A stretch of 60,729 bases of DNA from Stutzerimonas kirkiae (GCF_004327335.1 NZ_QJUO01000026.1:1-60729); one strand, 5' to 3'; numbered from the stretch's first letter, positions 43,654 to 53,008 are shown. A program made the numbers and translations. The notes: generated from the letters alone by a model not told the origin.

Positions 43654-45204
43654 TCAATCGACATGCCGCAGCATCGCGGCCGCCAGCAGTGCGAGCAGGG
43701 CGATGGCGATGGCACAGGTCGTGGTGGCCAGGCTGAACCCGGCGACGAAAGCGTCTTGCGCCTGCTCCAGCAAACCGGCCGGCAACGCTTTCCCCTGCGA
43801 AACGGCACCCGCCAGGCTGTCCACCAGCGCATCCTCGACGCCGGGGGGCAAGCCGCCGGGCAATTGAGCCGTCATGCGCAAGCGATAGAGCGTACCGGCC
43901 AAACTACCGAGGGTGGCGATGCCGAGCGCCAGCCCCAGTTCCTGTACCATCTCCGAGAGAGCCGCGGCCGATCCGGCCTTCTCGGCGGGCGCGGCACTGA
44001 CAACCAGCTCGGTACCCAACGCGGCGAGCGTGCCCAGCCCGAAGTACACCAGCGAAAAGGACGCGATCACCCATGGGATCTCCCCGGAGCCACTATCGAG
44101 CCGTGCCAGCATCAGGTAGCCAACGGCGGACAGCAGCAGCGCCAGGCCGATCAGGCTTCCGGGGCGAACGCAGCGGGCCAGCAGGGGCGCCCCGATGCCG
44201 GCCGCCAGCATGGCCAGTGCGGGTGGCATCAGCCATAGTCCGGCCGCCAGGGGCGACAATCCGGCGACCAGTTGCAGGTACTGGGTGACCAGCAACAGCG
44301 TTCCCCCCACACCGACCAGGCCGACCAGAAGCACGCCCAGGGCGACGCTGAATGCACGGCTGGCAAACAGACCGAGGTCGATCAAGGGGCTGGCCAGCCG
44401 GCGTTGCCGCCGGACGAACAAGGCCATCAGTACAAGCCCGACAATGATGGCGAAACCAGCCACAGCGCCAGGCCCACCCTTGGCCAGTTGCTTGATGCCG
44501 TAGATGACCGGTAGCAAGGCTGCCAGCGACAGCACGACACTCGGCATGTCCAGCCGGCCCGGCCACGGGGCACGGTACTCCGGCAGCAGAATGGGTGCGC
44601 CCAGCAACACCAAGGCGACGATGGGAACGGCGATGAGAAACGCCGCGCCCCACCAGTAATGCGCCAGCAGCACGCCGCCGACCACCGGGCCGGCAGCCAT
44701 GCCCAGTGCCAGCACGGTGGCCCACAGCCCAATGGCCAGGGCGCGCTGCCGGGGCTGGAGAAACAGGTTGCTGATCAGCGCCAACGTCGAAGGCATCAAG
44801 GTCGCACCCGCCACGCCGAGCGCCGCGCGCGCCGCGATCAGCATGCTCGCACTGCTCGAGAAGGCGGCGATCACGGACGCAATGGCGAAGCCGGCGGCGC
44901 CGATCATCATCAGCCTGCGCCGCCCGATGCGATCGCCCAAGGTGCCCATGGTGACGAGAAAGCCGGCGATCATGAAGCCGTAGATATCGACGATCCACAG
45001 CGTCTGCACGCTGGTTGGGCGCAAATCCACCGCCAGCACCGGCAACACCAGATGCAGCAGGGTGACTTCCAGTCCGATCAGCAGCGTGGGCAGCGCCAGC
45101 AGCGCCAGCCCGATCCACTCGCGCGGCCCGGCAGCCCGGGGGTGGAGAGGGGTCGTTTCCTCAGGTCTTTGCTGAAGCGGGCAAGGGTCGCCATGGGTTA
45201 TCAA
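43654..45204 (-). CDS. MFS drug exporter, DHA2 (14-helix) type
   Basis: A 516-residue transporter of the SmvA/QacA group. Landmarks are WIVDIYGFMIAGFLVTMGTL, GDRIGRRRLMMIG (motif A), LGVAGATLMPSTLALISN (motif C-like) and about 14 hydrophobic segments. The start is best placed at TTG 45204, because GGAGG lies six bases upstream and no ATG occurs before the first helix. The probable substrates are quaternary ammonium or biguanide-type compounds, inferred from the family. The divergent regulator 100 bp away is a typical partner. Confidence 0.87.
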   Translation of the reverse strand: MITHGDPCPLQQRPEETTPLHPRAAGPREWIGLALLALPTLLIGLEVTLLHLVLPVLAVDLRPTSVQTLWIVDIYGFMIAGFLVTMGTLGDRIGRRRLMMIGAAGFAIASVIAAFSSSASMLIAARAALGVAGATLMPSTLALISNLFLQPRQRALAIGLWATVLALGMAAGPVVGGVLLAHYWWGAAFLIAVPIVALVLLGAPILLPEYRAPWPGRLDMPSVVLSLAALLPVIYGIKQLAKGGPGAVAGFAIIVGLVLMALFVRRQRRLASPLIDLGLFASRAFSVALGVLLVGLVGVGGTLLLVTQYLQLVAGLSPLAAGLWLMPPALAMLAAGIGAPLLARCVRPGSLIGLALLLSAVGYLMLARLDSGSGEIPWVIASFSLVYFGLGTLAALGTELVVSAAPAEKAGSAAALSEMVQELGLALGIATLGSLAGTLYRLRMTAQLPGGLPPGVEDALVDSLAGAVSQGKALPAGLLEQAQDAFVAGFSLATTTCAIAIALLALLAAAMLRHVD

Positions 45205-45258
45205 AACCAGCCTCCAGATATGCTCGGATCGGTTGCGGAGAGCACATCTTCAGGCGGC

Positions 45259-45264
45259 TATAAT
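45259..45264 (+). promoter_or_regulatory. TATAAT -10 box in the divergent MFS/regulator spacer
   Basis: A perfect sigma-70 -10 hexamer at 45259-45264 and 40 bases before the regulator start codon. No well-spaced -35 is evident (TTGCGG at 45233 is 20 bp away), which suits an activator-dependent or weak promoter. The 99-bp spacer probably contains the operators for both genes. Confidence 0.55.
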
Positions 45265-45303
45265 CACAGTACAATTTAAGCAATTATCCTATTACAGAGA
45301 GTA

Positions 45304-46113
45304 ATGGCCATGATCGAGCGAAGTCTCAGCCGCACCAAGGGCGAGCTGTCCGAGTTTCTGCTCAGGCATCGGCAAAAGCTGATGCCCGCCGATGTCGGGC
45401 TGCCCTCCGGCGGGCGGCGGCGTACACCCGGCCTGCGCCGGGAAGAAGTGGCCGCGCTGGCCGGCGTCGGCCTGACCTGGTACACGTGGTTCGAGCAAGG
45501 GCGTGATATCCAGGTCTCGGAGAAATTCCTGTTGAGCCTGTCCTACGCGCTCAAGCTGGACGATGCCGAGTGCAGCCACCTGTTCCTGCTGGCCCACAAG
45601 CGGCCGCCCCCGCCGGAGGCTCACCACCTGATTTCGGTCACGCCGCTGATCCAGCAGTTGCTGGATGATTTGCAGGCAAGGCCGGCCTACGTGCTCAATC
45701 TGCGCTGGGATGTGATTGCGTGGAATGCCGCAGCCGACACCCTGTTCGGTTTCAGCCAGCGGCACCGCGATACGCGCAACTTCCTGCGCATGCTGTTCTC
45801 CGCCCCTGACATGCGACGGCGCCTGCCCGCCTGGGGCGACGATGCGCCCAGGCTGCTGGCACAGTTCCGCTACGACTTCGCCGTGGCCCCGGGCGACCCG
45901 GCGATGCTGGCCCTGGTAGATGACTTGAAGCGCCTCTCGCCCGCCTTCAGGAAAGGGTGGCAAACGTCGAATGGCGAAATCGCCCGGCGCGGCATCAGCT
46001 CGGTCGAAAATACCGATGGCGTGCGCATGGATTTCCAGCATGAGACGCTGGTGGTCGATCAGCACCGGCATCTGAAAATGCTGGTGTACTTCGCGACCCC
46101 GAGCGATCAGTGA
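45304..46113 (+). CDS. XRE-family regulator with MmyB-like ligand-binding domain
   Basis: A 269-residue regulator. Residues 10-80 form the helix-turn-helix with GLPSGGRRRTPGLRREEVAA and VGLTWYTWFEQGRDIQVS. Residues about 105-260 have the MmyB-like PAS-type fold with VLNLRWDVIAWNAAADTLFG, NFLRMLFS and DFQHETLVVDQHRHLKMLVY. These proteins are thought to bind fatty-acid-like ligands. AGAGAG precedes the ATG. The divergent layout with an MFS pump makes it a likely local regulator of that pump. Confidence 0.9.
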   Translation: MAMIERSLSRTKGELSEFLLRHRQKLMPADVGLPSGGRRRTPGLRREEVAALAGVGLTWYTWFEQGRDIQVSEKFLLSLSYALKLDDAECSHLFLLAHKRPPPPEAHHLISVTPLIQQLLDDLQARPAYVLNLRWDVIAWNAAADTLFGFSQRHRDTRNFLRMLFSAPDMRRRLPAWGDDAPRLLAQFRYDFAVAPGDPAMLALVDDLKRLSPAFRKGWQTSNGEIARRGISSVENTDGVRMDFQHETLVVDQHRHLKMLVYFATPSDQ

Positions 46114-46202
46114 GTGAAGCCAGCCTGTTTTCGAGCCGACGGCCTTGGGTGCTCGAAGCCATGCCTTTCAACGTCTCTATCCCGCCGCTTTCTCGTAGCC
46201 TG

Positions 46203-46262
46203 GGTTGAACGCAGCGATACCCGGGGCATGCACCCGATGGGTATCGCAGCGCTCAACCCATC
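46203..46262. repeat. Palindrome in the gap before the AI-2E family gene
   Basis: GGGTTGAACGCAGCGATACCC pairs almost fully with GGGTATCGCAGCGCTCAACCC, with a short loop (GGGGCATGCACCCGAT). Spacer palindromes of this GGGTTGAGCGCAGCGATACC type are common in pseudomonads. It separates the convergent genes ending at 46113 and 46346. No gene is seen in this 232-bp gap. Confidence 0.7.
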
Positions 46263-46345
46263 CTAAGTATGGACTCGACAGCGAGTCCATCGCGTTACGT
46301 GGATTGCGCTTCCAGCTTCCGGCTGCCTCTCCCCCAACATGCCGC

Positions 46346-47350
46346 TCAGACCCAGCCCTGCCCCTTCAGCTCGCTCTTCAGATAGGCATAGTAGACCGGC
46401 GCCGCCACCAGCCCCGCCAGGCCGAACGCGGCCTCGAACACCAGCATCGCCAGCAGCAGCTCCCAGGACCTGGCCTTGATCTGCCCGCCGACGATGCGGG
46501 CATTGAGGAAGTACTCGACCTTGTGGATCAGCACCAGGTAGCCCAGGGCCACCATGGCGATCCAGATGGACAGCGACAGGCCGACGACGAAGATCACCGT
46601 ATTGGAAATCAGATTGCCCACCACCGGCAGCAGGCCGGCGACGAAGGTCACCAGGATCAGCGTCTTGACCAGCGGGAAGTGCACGCCGAACAGCGGCAGC
46701 ACGATCACCAGGAAAACCGAGGTGAACAGGGTATTGAGCAGGGAAATCTTCACCTGGGCGAAGACGACATTGCGAAAAGCCATGACGAACAGCGCCACCC
46801 GCTCCAGCAAGGCCCCGGCCAGCGGCTTCAAGGTTTCCGGCGGCGGCATGCGCTGCAGCGCGATCACCGCCCCCAGCACCATGCCGATCAGCACCGTCAC
46901 GAACAGGTGAACCGCCCCGCGCCCGAGCAACTGCAACTCGCTGATATGCCCGCGCAACCAGTCGTAGAGCGTCTGGCGGATATCGTCGACATTGGCCGGC
47001 AGGTACGCCACCAGGGCTTCCGGCAACTGCGCCCTGGCACGGTCGATCAGCCCCATCAGCTTGCCCAGCAACTGCCCGGGGTTGCTCACCTCATGCAGGA
47101 TGAAGGAGAAGGCGCCCGCGAAGATCGCCCCCAGCCCGAGGATGATCACCACGCTCAGCAGGCCCACAGCCAGCACCCGCCCCAGGTGCCCGGCGAACAT
47201 ATGCTGTAACAGCGGCGTCAGGCTGTTGATCAGCGCATGCACCAGCAGCCCCGCCAGCAGCGCCGGCAACAGCTTGAACGGCAGTACCAGCAGCAGCGCG
47301 ACAGCGACGATCGCAGCGCTGGCTATCTGAAACGCAGAGAAAGACTTCAT
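46346..47350 (-). CDS. AI-2E family (PerM-like) membrane transporter
   Basis: A 334-residue membrane protein with about eight hydrophobic segments and the family signature region FVAGLLPVVGNLISNTVIFV near residue 230-250, plus VNPGQLLGKLM-type soluble loop. Members of this superfamily include the autoinducer-2 exporter TqsA and ion antiporters, so the substrate is unknown. I start at ATG 47350 (MKSFSAFQIA). An ATG four codons upstream is also open. Confidence 0.85.
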   Translation of the reverse strand: MKSFSAFQIASAAIVAVALLLVLPFKLLPALLAGLLVHALINSLTPLLQHMFAGHLGRVLAVGLLSVVIILGLGAIFAGAFSFILHEVSNPGQLLGKLMGLIDRARAQLPEALVAYLPANVDDIRQTLYDWLRGHISELQLLGRGAVHLFVTVLIGMVLGAVIALQRMPPPETLKPLAGALLERVALFVMAFRNVVFAQVKISLLNTLFTSVFLVIVLPLFGVHFPLVKTLILVTFVAGLLPVVGNLISNTVIFVVGLSLSIWIAMVALGYLVLIHKVEYFLNARIVGGQIKARSWELLLAMLVFEAAFGLAGLVAAPVYYAYLKSELKGQGWV

Positions 47351-47385
47351 AGGACTCGCCACGCAAATAGAAAAATTCAGGTTCC

Positions 47386-47446
47386 TGGTGCTGTACGAAA
47401 GGGTGCCGGGCCGTAATCGGCGGGTGCGGGCACTTTTCGTACGACA
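47386..47446. terminator. Long inverted repeat between btuF and the AI-2E gene
   Basis: GGTGCTGTACGAAAGGGTGCC (47387-47407) pairs imperfectly with GGGCACTTTTCGTACGACACC (47428-47448). It begins next to the btuF stop codon and could terminate btuF transcription. Confidence 0.65.
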
Positions 47447-47447
47447 C

Positions 47448-48236
47448 CTAACGCATCACATCGCACAATCGCTCGATAGCCCCCAGCATCTGGAAGCTCG
47501 GACGCTCCAGGCCTTTGTCCGGAACCTGTAGCAGACGCCCCTCGCGCACGGCCGCCAAACGCGGCCAGGCCTTCCAGCCATCCAGTTGCGCGTCGCTACC
47601 CGCCAGGATCACTTCGGGATCACGCGCCAGCACAGCCTCGACACTCACCTGGGGAGCGGCCACCGGCAGATCCTCGAAGACATTGCGCCCGCCGCATACG
47701 GCGATGGCCTCGCTGATGATCTGCCGGCCGCCCACGGTATACAGGGGCTTGTCCCATATCTGGTAGAAGACGCGCCAGGGCCGCTCGCGCGCATGCAACT
47801 GCCGCAACTGGGCCACTCTTTCGCGCAGGCGCCGGGCCAGTGCCTGCCCTTTATCCGCCCGCCCCAGGCGCGCGCCGATCAGCTCGAGTTCCTGCGCCAG
47901 ACGCTCCAGGGAATCGGGCCGCGCCACCAGTATCTCGACCCCGAACTGCCGCAACTGGCGCAGTTGCGCCTGGGACACACTGTCCGGCCAGAGCAGTACC
48001 AGGGTCGGTTCGAGCGCCAGCAGGGTTTCCATCTCCAGTTGCCCGATGCGCCCGACCGAGGGCACATCGGCCAGCGCCGCAGGCCTGTCGCCACCGTCGA
48101 ACATACCCACCAGTTGCCCGGCGGCATCCAGCTCCAGCACGATTTCAGACAGGGAGGGCGCCAGGCTGATCACTCGCTCGGCGGCCACGGAAACAACCGG
48201 CAGGCAGAGCGCGAACAGCAGCCAGCCAATACGCAT
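47448..48236 (-). CDS. btuF: Cobalamin-binding periplasmic protein
   Basis: A 262-residue binding protein. The signal peptide is at residues 1-19 (MRIGWLLFALCLPVVSVAA), followed by ERVISLAPSLSEIVLEL, typical of BtuF/TroA-like class III binding proteins. Later blocks YQIWDKPLYTVGGRQIISEA and CGGRNVFEDLPVAAPQVSVE are strongly BtuF-like. It hands B12 to BtuCD, whose genes are not in the window. Overlaps the upstream small membrane gene by one base (TGATG). Probably in one operon with ribA. Confidence 0.9.
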   Translation of the reverse strand: MRIGWLLFALCLPVVSVAAERVISLAPSLSEIVLELDAAGQLVGMFDGGDRPAALADVPSVGRIGQLEMETLLALEPTLVLLWPDSVSQAQLRQLRQFGVEILVARPDSLERLAQELELIGARLGRADKGQALARRLRERVAQLRQLHARERPWRVFYQIWDKPLYTVGGRQIISEAIAVCGGRNVFEDLPVAAPQVSVEAVLARDPEVILAGSDAQLDGWKAWPRLAAVREGRLLQVPDKGLERPSFQMLGAIERLCDVMR

Positions 48237-48628
48237 CAGCCGAGCTGCCCGGGTATGCGATAGAGCAGCAGCAACACCAGGCTGGCCGTCAACAACAGAT
48301 AAGCGGCGACCGGCTCCAGGCCCGCCGGCATCCCCAGGGCGCCCAGCCACGCTGGCAAGGCAGCGCACGGCAGGGCTCGCCGGCGCACCTTGGCGAGGTG
48401 CCGCCAGGCGTCCTCTTCACGCCCACTTCCCAGCGCACGCTCCATATCGATCAGGGCATGCTTGAATGCGTTGAAACGAGGCAAACTGAAAAACAGCAGC
48501 GCCAGCCCGAGGGAGAAGAGCAGCGGGCCATATCCCGTGCCAACCCGAGGCAACCCACTGGCCAGCAGCACGGGCGCCACCAGCAGCAGCACCCACAACC
48601 AGCCCTCGGCACGCAAGCGCGAACGCAT
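48236..48628 (-). CDS. Small membrane protein of the ribA-btuF operon
   Basis: A 130-residue protein with an N-terminal pair of hydrophobic segments (GWLWVLLLVAPVLLASGLPR and GYGPLLFSLGLALLFFSLPR) and a C-terminal one (VAAYLLLTASLVLLLLYRIP). Between them is a short amphipathic region (IDMERALGSGREEDAWRHLA). I recognise no domain. It occupies the place of P. aeruginosa PA4046 next to ribA. Start and stop overlap the neighbouring genes by one base each. Confidence 0.75.
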   Translation of the reverse strand: MRSRLRAEGWLWVLLLVAPVLLASGLPRVGTGYGPLLFSLGLALLFFSLPRFNAFKHALIDMERALGSGREEDAWRHLAKVRRRALPCAALPAWLGALGMPAGLEPVAAYLLLTASLVLLLLYRIPGQLG

Positions 48629-49245
48629 CAGCCTTCTCTGGCTTCACCCTGGTGAAGCTCGCCCAGCATATGCCCCAGTTTCCCGGCCTTGGTCAGCAAA
48701 TAGCGCTGATTATGCGGGTTGCGCCCTACCTGCAGGGGCCGACGCTCGGCGATGCGAATGCCGAAGCCCTCCAGCGCCTTGACCTTGCGCGGGTTGTTGG
48801 TCATCAGGCGGATGGAGGCGACGCCCAGGTGCTCGAGCATCGGCAGGCAAATGGCGTAGTCGCGCATATCCGCGCCAAAGCCCAGACGCTCGTTGGCTTC
48901 GACGGTATCGGCCCCGGCATCCTGCAATGCGTAGGCGCGTATCTTGTTCAACAGCCCGATGCCACGGCCCTCCTGGCGCAGGTAAAGCAGAACCCCGCGG
49001 CCTTCATCGGCAATCGCACGCAAGGCGGCCTCCAGTTGGAAACCGCAATCGCAGCGCAGGCTGAACAGGGCGTCCCCGGTCAGGCATTCGGAGTGCAAGC
49101 GCCCCAGCACCGGAGCACCGTCATCCAGTTGCCCGAGAGTCAACGCGACATGTTCCTTGCCCGTGTCCTGGTCGAGAAATCCGTGCATGGTGAAGACACC
49201 GAACGGCGTCGGCAGTAGAGAGGCAGCGACGAACACGACAGACAC
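48628..49245 (-). CDS. ribA: GTP cyclohydrolase II
   Basis: A 205-residue enzyme for the first step of riboflavin synthesis. Zinc-binding cysteines fall at C54, C65 and C67 ([20 protein letters not shown]), followed by [20 protein letters not shown] and [12 protein letters not shown] start at GTG 49245, because AGGAG lies six bases upstream and the resulting length equals that of the P. aeruginosa protein. First gene of a ribA-membrane protein-btuF set with one-base overlaps. Confidence 0.96.
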   Translation of the reverse strand: MSVVFVAASLLPTPFGVFTMHGFLDQDTGKEHVALTLGQLDDGAPVLGRLHSECLTGDALFSLRCDCGFQLEAALRAIADEGRGVLLYLRQEGRGIGLLNKIRAYALQDAGADTVEANERLGFGADMRDYAICLPMLEHLGVASIRLMTNNPRKVKALEGFGIRIAERRPLQVGRNPHNQRYLLTKAGKLGHMLGELHQGEAREG

Positions 49246-49337
49246 CGGGGACTCCTGATCGGCAAGCGAGGTCATTGACAGGGGGCGGATTGTACACTAA
49301 GCCAACCTTGCCAGGCGCCCGACATGATCCCGCCAAT

Positions 49338-49500
49338 CAGGGCAATCGCGCCATGCGGCCAAAGAGCCGACAACAGCGCTGGAAGGCTTGAGACTGGACG
49401 GAAGGGCGCGGCAACCGGTGTTTTTCGCCCAGCTTTCCAGCCTCCAGCGCTTTTGTCGAAGCACCTTGCCGGTGAGTAACGGTATAGCGCCATCGCCCTG
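49338..49500 (-). mobile_element. MITE-like element, copy D, with 9/10 target duplication
   Basis: A 163-bp element in the opposite orientation to copies B and C. Termini are CAGGGCAATCGCGCC and GGTATAGCGCCATCGCCCTG. Flanks are TCCCGCCAAT (49328-49337) and TCCCGCCAGT (49501-49510). It fills the 312-bp space between ribA and the chemoreceptor gene, which is otherwise empty. Confidence 0.88.
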
Positions 49501-49557
49501 TCCCGCCAGTCCAGGCCCGGGAACATAGGCATGCCCATCGTCGCCAGTACCGGAGGG

Positions 49558-51486
49558 TCAGACCCGGAAGCGCCCGACCAATGCCTGCAAACGGGTTCCC
49601 AGGCGGGCCAGCTCGACACTGGAGGCTGCGGTTTCCTCGCTGGCCGCCGCACTCTGATCGGCAATATCGCGAACCTGCACAACACTGCGGGTGATCTCTT
49701 CGGCGACCGAACTCTGCTGCTCCGCCGCCGCGGCAATCTGCAGATTCATCGACTGGATGGCGGAAACCTTGCCGGCGATGCCCGCCAGGGTCTCCCCGGC
49801 CTGGCGCGTCAACTCCACACTGCGCTCGGCCAATGCCTGGCTACTATGCAACTCGCCAGCCACCTGCTGGGTGCCCGTCTGCAGCCCGGCCACCAGATCC
49901 TCGATCTCCTGGGTGGACTGCTGGGTACGCCGTGCCAGGCCCCGCACCTCGTCGGCGACCACCGCGAAGCCACGCCCGGCCTCCCCCGCGCGGGCCGCCT
50001 CGATAGCGGCGTTGAGGGCCAGCAGATTGGTCTGCTCGGCCACCGACTTGATCACGTCCATCACACTGACTATCCGCCCGCTCTCCTGCTGCAAGTGCTG
50101 CATCGCCTCGGCCGAACGGTTGACCTGCCCGGCCAGCAGGCCGATCTGCTCGATGACCCCAAGCACCGCCCGGTCGCCTTCGCGGACCTCCTCATCGGCG
50201 CTGGATGCCGCCTGCGAGGCCTCTGCCGCGTTACGCGCCACATCATGCACTGTCGTACTCATCTCATTCATCGCGGTGGCCACTTGGTCGGTTTCCAGCT
50301 TCTGACTGTTGACCCCGGCACTGGTCTGCTCGGTGACCGCCGACAACTCTTCGGCCGCACTGGCGATCTGCGTCACACTCTCCGTGACCCCACCGATCAG
50401 TTCGCGCAGGGCATTGCCCATGCGCTGCACGCCCTGCTGCAGCACACCGATCTCGTCACGACGCTGGAAATCCGGGATGCCGGTCAGATCACCCTCGGCA
50501 ATCCGATTCACCACCAGCAGGGTTTCATTCAATGGGTGGGTGATCTGCCGAGTGATGAACCAGGCGGCCAGGAAGCCGATCAGCAGCGCCAGCAGGGTGA
50601 CCGTGAACTGCGTGACGCGACTGGACGCCGCCACCTCATCTCGCAGCTCGAGCTGGCGCAGGCCCAAGGCATGGGTGATGTCCCGGGTCTCTTCGGCAAT
50701 CCGCACCATCGCTTGCCGGGCCTGCTCCAGCCTGGCGATCGAGGCCCGGTATTCACCGATATTCCTGGCGTACGCCTGTTGATCCGCCAGGAACACCTGC
50801 AGTTCCTCGGGAGGCTGCTCGCCAAACACCCCAGCCTGGCGCTGGGCATTCTCATTCGCCAGGCGCAGTTGCTCCTCCAGTTGCCGTTCGATATCGGCCG
50901 AGTGATCACCGATATAGCTGCGCGCCAGGTAACGGACCTTGAACAGTTCCTCCCTGAACAGCGTACCGACCTGGAAATAAGCGAAGCGGCGTTCATCCAG
51001 CACATCCATGCGCAGAGCCAGGTCACGCAGGACATCGAGAGACGCGAAAGCGTGATCGCCATGTTCGACCATGCCCACGACGGCTTCATGGGCCTCCCGG
51101 TTGGCCGCCCGCAATATGCCGAGCGCCTTGCGATAGTCCCCGACCAGTTCGCTTTGCCTGTCCTCGCGCGCCAGGAATTCCGGCTGGAAAAAGAGTCTCA
51201 GCGCCCGTGCCGCCGACTGCCTGTGCTGGAAATCATCCAGCGCCGCGATGACTGCCTGCTCGGTGGCCGGATTGTCACTATCCAGCAGGTAGCGCTGCAA
51301 CGACAGACGCAGATCGCCCAACGACTCATTGAGCCCACCATAGACTTCCTGGGCCTCGCTGCGGGCGAGCAACTCGTCGCGGGTATTCCAGCCGACCAGT
51401 GCGAGCAGGGTGGTAAGCACCAAGACCAGGCCAAAGCCAAGCCCCAGCTTGTAGGTCACACCAAGGTTATCGAACCAATGCGGCAT
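49558..51486 (-). CDS. Methyl-accepting chemotaxis protein with a probable HBM sensor domain
   Basis: A 642-residue chemoreceptor. The first transmembrane helix is at residues 13-33 and the second near 290-310 ([16 protein letters not shown]). The periplasmic part between them, about 250 residues of helices with [20 protein letters not shown], has the size of a helical bimodular (HBM) domain like that of McpS. A HAMP domain follows, then the signalling hairpin with [20 protein letters not shown] and [19 protein letters not shown] precedes ATG 51486. The ligand is unknown; organic acids are known for HBM relatives. Confidence 0.9.
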   Translation of the reverse strand: MPHWFDNLGVTYKLGLGFGLVLVLTTLLALVGWNTRDELLARSEAQEVYGGLNESLGDLRLSLQRYLLDSDNPATEQAVIAALDDFQHRQSAARALRLFFQPEFLAREDRQSELVGDYRKALGILRAANREAHEAVVGMVEHGDHAFASLDVLRDLALRMDVLDERRFAYFQVGTLFREELFKVRYLARSYIGDHSADIERQLEEQLRLANENAQRQAGVFGEQPPEELQVFLADQQAYARNIGEYRASIARLEQARQAMVRIAEETRDITHALGLRQLELRDEVAASSRVTQFTVTLLALLIGFLAAWFITRQITHPLNETLLVVNRIAEGDLTGIPDFQRRDEIGVLQQGVQRMGNALRELIGGVTESVTQIASAAEELSAVTEQTSAGVNSQKLETDQVATAMNEMSTTVHDVARNAAEASQAASSADEEVREGDRAVLGVIEQIGLLAGQVNRSAEAMQHLQQESGRIVSVMDVIKSVAEQTNLLALNAAIEAARAGEAGRGFAVVADEVRGLARRTQQSTQEIEDLVAGLQTGTQQVAGELHSSQALAERSVELTRQAGETLAGIAGKVSAIQSMNLQIAAAAEQQSSVAEEITRSVVQVRDIADQSAAASEETAASSVELARLGTRLQALVGRFRV

Positions 51487-51744
51487 GTTGAAAACTCCAG
51501 TTCCAGATCGTATGCCTGCCCATTCCCAGCCTGTCACCTCGGAATGCACCTTGACCTCTCGGCGCTTGCCACTGCCGGTGATCGCCGAGAGAACCCAAAC
51601 GAAAACCTAACACCTTGTTTAAAAAGCCATTTTCCACGCTTAAAGGTGTTTCACCGCTCGTCAGGACAAGCAAAACTATACAATAAATATCTATTCTAAA
51701 AATCACTACTAGCCATTTTTTGGCCTTCATAGGGAGGTACTCAG

Positions 51745-51900
51745 ATGCAAGCATTTGATTTTTCGGGGCTTTCCTATGAGTCAAAATGCCATCACAGCTC
51801 TAGGCAAACGGATCAAAGCCTTCCGCGAAGCCAAGGGATGGACACAGGCCCGACTGGCCGAGACTCTGGGTTGCGAACCCATGACCGTCAGCCGCTATGA
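51745..51900 (+). CDS. Possible short upstream reading frame overlapping the XRE gene
   Basis: ATG 51745 has an excellent ribosome site (AGGGAGGT, five bases upstream) and opens a 51-codon frame (MQAFDFSGLSYES...). It overlaps the regulator gene in another frame and ends at 51900. The regulator's own start has only a weak site, so this may be a leader ORF that couples translation, or a chance frame. I see no family resemblance. Confidence 0.35.
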   Translation: MQAFDFSGLSYESKCHHSSRQTDQSLPRSQGMDTGPTGRDSGLRTHDRQPL

Positions 51901-52144
51901 GCGCGGCAGCTACGCCCCCAGCATTGAGGCGCTGCAAGAGATAGCCCTGGCATTGGGGCATCCACTGGAGTCGTTCTTCAACGACCTATTGAAACCCATC
52001 CCGGCCCCGCCAGAACCAGACAGCCAGGAGCTGCGGCATAGTCTTTGCGACATCGCCTACCGGACAGAAGACCCGGAAACCCTGAAGGAAATCGTCGCCT
52101 CGGCCAGGAAGATCCTGTCCCGGCGCGAAAAAAACCGGACCTGA
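51776..52144 (+). CDS. XRE-family helix-turn-helix regulator
   Basis: A 122-residue protein with an N-terminal Cro/CI-type helix-turn-helix (ALGKRIKAFREAKGWTQARL and AETLGCEPMTVSRYERGSYA) and a short C-terminal helical tail. The start ATG 51776 has a poor ribosome site, while a strong one sits upstream at 51732 in another frame. It lies between the chemoreceptor and the integrase scar, so it may be a leftover of an integrated element. The AT-rich upstream region (51600-51720) contrasts with the rest of the window and supports transfer. Confidence 0.83.
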   Translation: MSQNAITALGKRIKAFREAKGWTQARLAETLGCEPMTVSRYERGSYAPSIEALQEIALALGHPLESFFNDLLKPIPAPPEPDSQELRHSLCDIAYRTEDPETLKEIVASARKILSRREKNRT

Positions 52145-52226
52145 AGCGCTCCCTGCGCCCCGGAACCAACAGAAGCGAGAGCGACATACCAGGCAAAGGC
52201 GTGACCGCTCGCCGCTAAAAAAGGGT

Positions 52227-52546
52227 TCATCGCACTTTCCCGGGGAAGGCGGCCTTGATTTTCAGGAAGAAGTAGTCCGAGTCCCGGAAGCCATAGGCCA
52301 TGCGCTTGATCACCTTGATGCGGTTATTCACACCCTCCAGCAGGCTGGTATGCATCGGGAAATTAGCGCTGGCGAGGATGCCGCGGATATAACGCCCGAG
52401 GTTTTTGGCGAAGCGCTGTAGTGGTGCCAAGCCACTGTCACGGGCCTGCCGTAGCCAGGCCCGCCAGCGTTGCCAGCCTTCCCATACGCTCGGGGCGTAC
52501 CAGACTTCCTTCAATGCGTCCTTGAGCACATAAACCGTATCCGCCA
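52227..52546 (-). pseudogene. ISL3-family transposase, C-terminal fragment
   Basis: About 106 residues of transposase C-terminus on the minus strand (LKDALKEVWYAPSVWEGWQR, then SLLEGVNNRIKVIKRMAYGF and RDSDYFFLKIKAAFPG) ending at TGA 52227. These are typical of ISL3-group transposases. The rest of the gene and the inverted repeats are not seen. The fragment meets integrase-like sequence at about 52550-52600. Confidence 0.8.
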
Positions 52547-52599
52547 CCGCCCAGCCTGCTGCAGATGTCTGGATCAACTGCAGCGATCGGCTGTCACCC

Positions 52600-52808
52600 A
52601 TCGCGGGCCGAACCAATGCCGACACACTTTCGCCAGCCAGGCGATTTCCAGCTATGTGCCGCTGGAGTGGGTAGCGCGGCAGCTTGGCCACACCGACACG
52701 ACCATGGTCAAGAAACACTATGGCCGCTGGATACCTGCAAATACCAAGAGCATGGCCAAGATGGTTTCCGAAATGATGGGGTTCAAAGCGGACAACGACG
52801 GCCAGTAG
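52600..52808 (+). pseudogene. Tyrosine recombinase (phage/island integrase), C-terminal fragment
   Basis: The last 65-70 residues of an integrase: CRHTFASQAISSYVPLEWVA, then RQLGHTDTTMVKKHYGRW with the conserved His of LGHTD and catalytic Tyr of HYGRW, ending near DNDGQ. The N-terminal part is missing and replaced by the ISL3 fragment. It lies about 110 bp from the 3' end of the tRNA-Ser gene, the usual place of an integrase entering that tRNA. Confidence 0.82.
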
Positions 52809-52869
52809 CGGACTGGAAAACGTCGATTTTGCCCTAAAATTGCCCTAAACATTCCGCCCCACAAACAAA

Positions 52870-52903
52870 AAGCCCCTGAAATATTCAACATAATCAGGGG
52901 CTT
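52870..52903 (-). terminator. Terminator of the tRNA-Ser gene
   Basis: On the minus strand AAGCCCCTGA (52903-52894) pairs with TCAGGGGCTT (52879-52870) and is followed by TTTGTTTGT. The perfect 10-bp stem with a U-rich tail lies 16 bases after the tRNA 3' end. Confidence 0.88.
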
Positions 52904-52918
52904 ATCGTTATTTCAATA

Positions 52919-53008
52919 TGGCGGAGAGATAGGGATTTGAACCCTAGGTGCCATTGCTGACACAACGGATTTCGAATCCGTCCCGTTCGACCACTCCGGC
53001 ATCTCTCC
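52919..53008 (-). tRNA. serU-like tRNA: tRNA-Ser (CGA)
   Basis: A 90-base class II tRNA with encoded CCA. The acceptor stem GGAGAGA pairs with TCTCTCC. The anticodon stem-loop ACGGA-TTCGAAA-TCCGT gives anticodon CGA. The long variable arm and GGTTCAAATCC T-loop are present. It decodes UCG. The purC/tRNA-Ser neighbourhood is also found in P. aeruginosa and is a known kind of integration target. Confidence 0.96.

Noticed and set aside
49531..51699. A 722-codon plus-strand open frame
   Set aside because: Antisense to the chemoreceptor. The minus strand shows transmembrane helices, HAMP and the conserved signalling hairpin.
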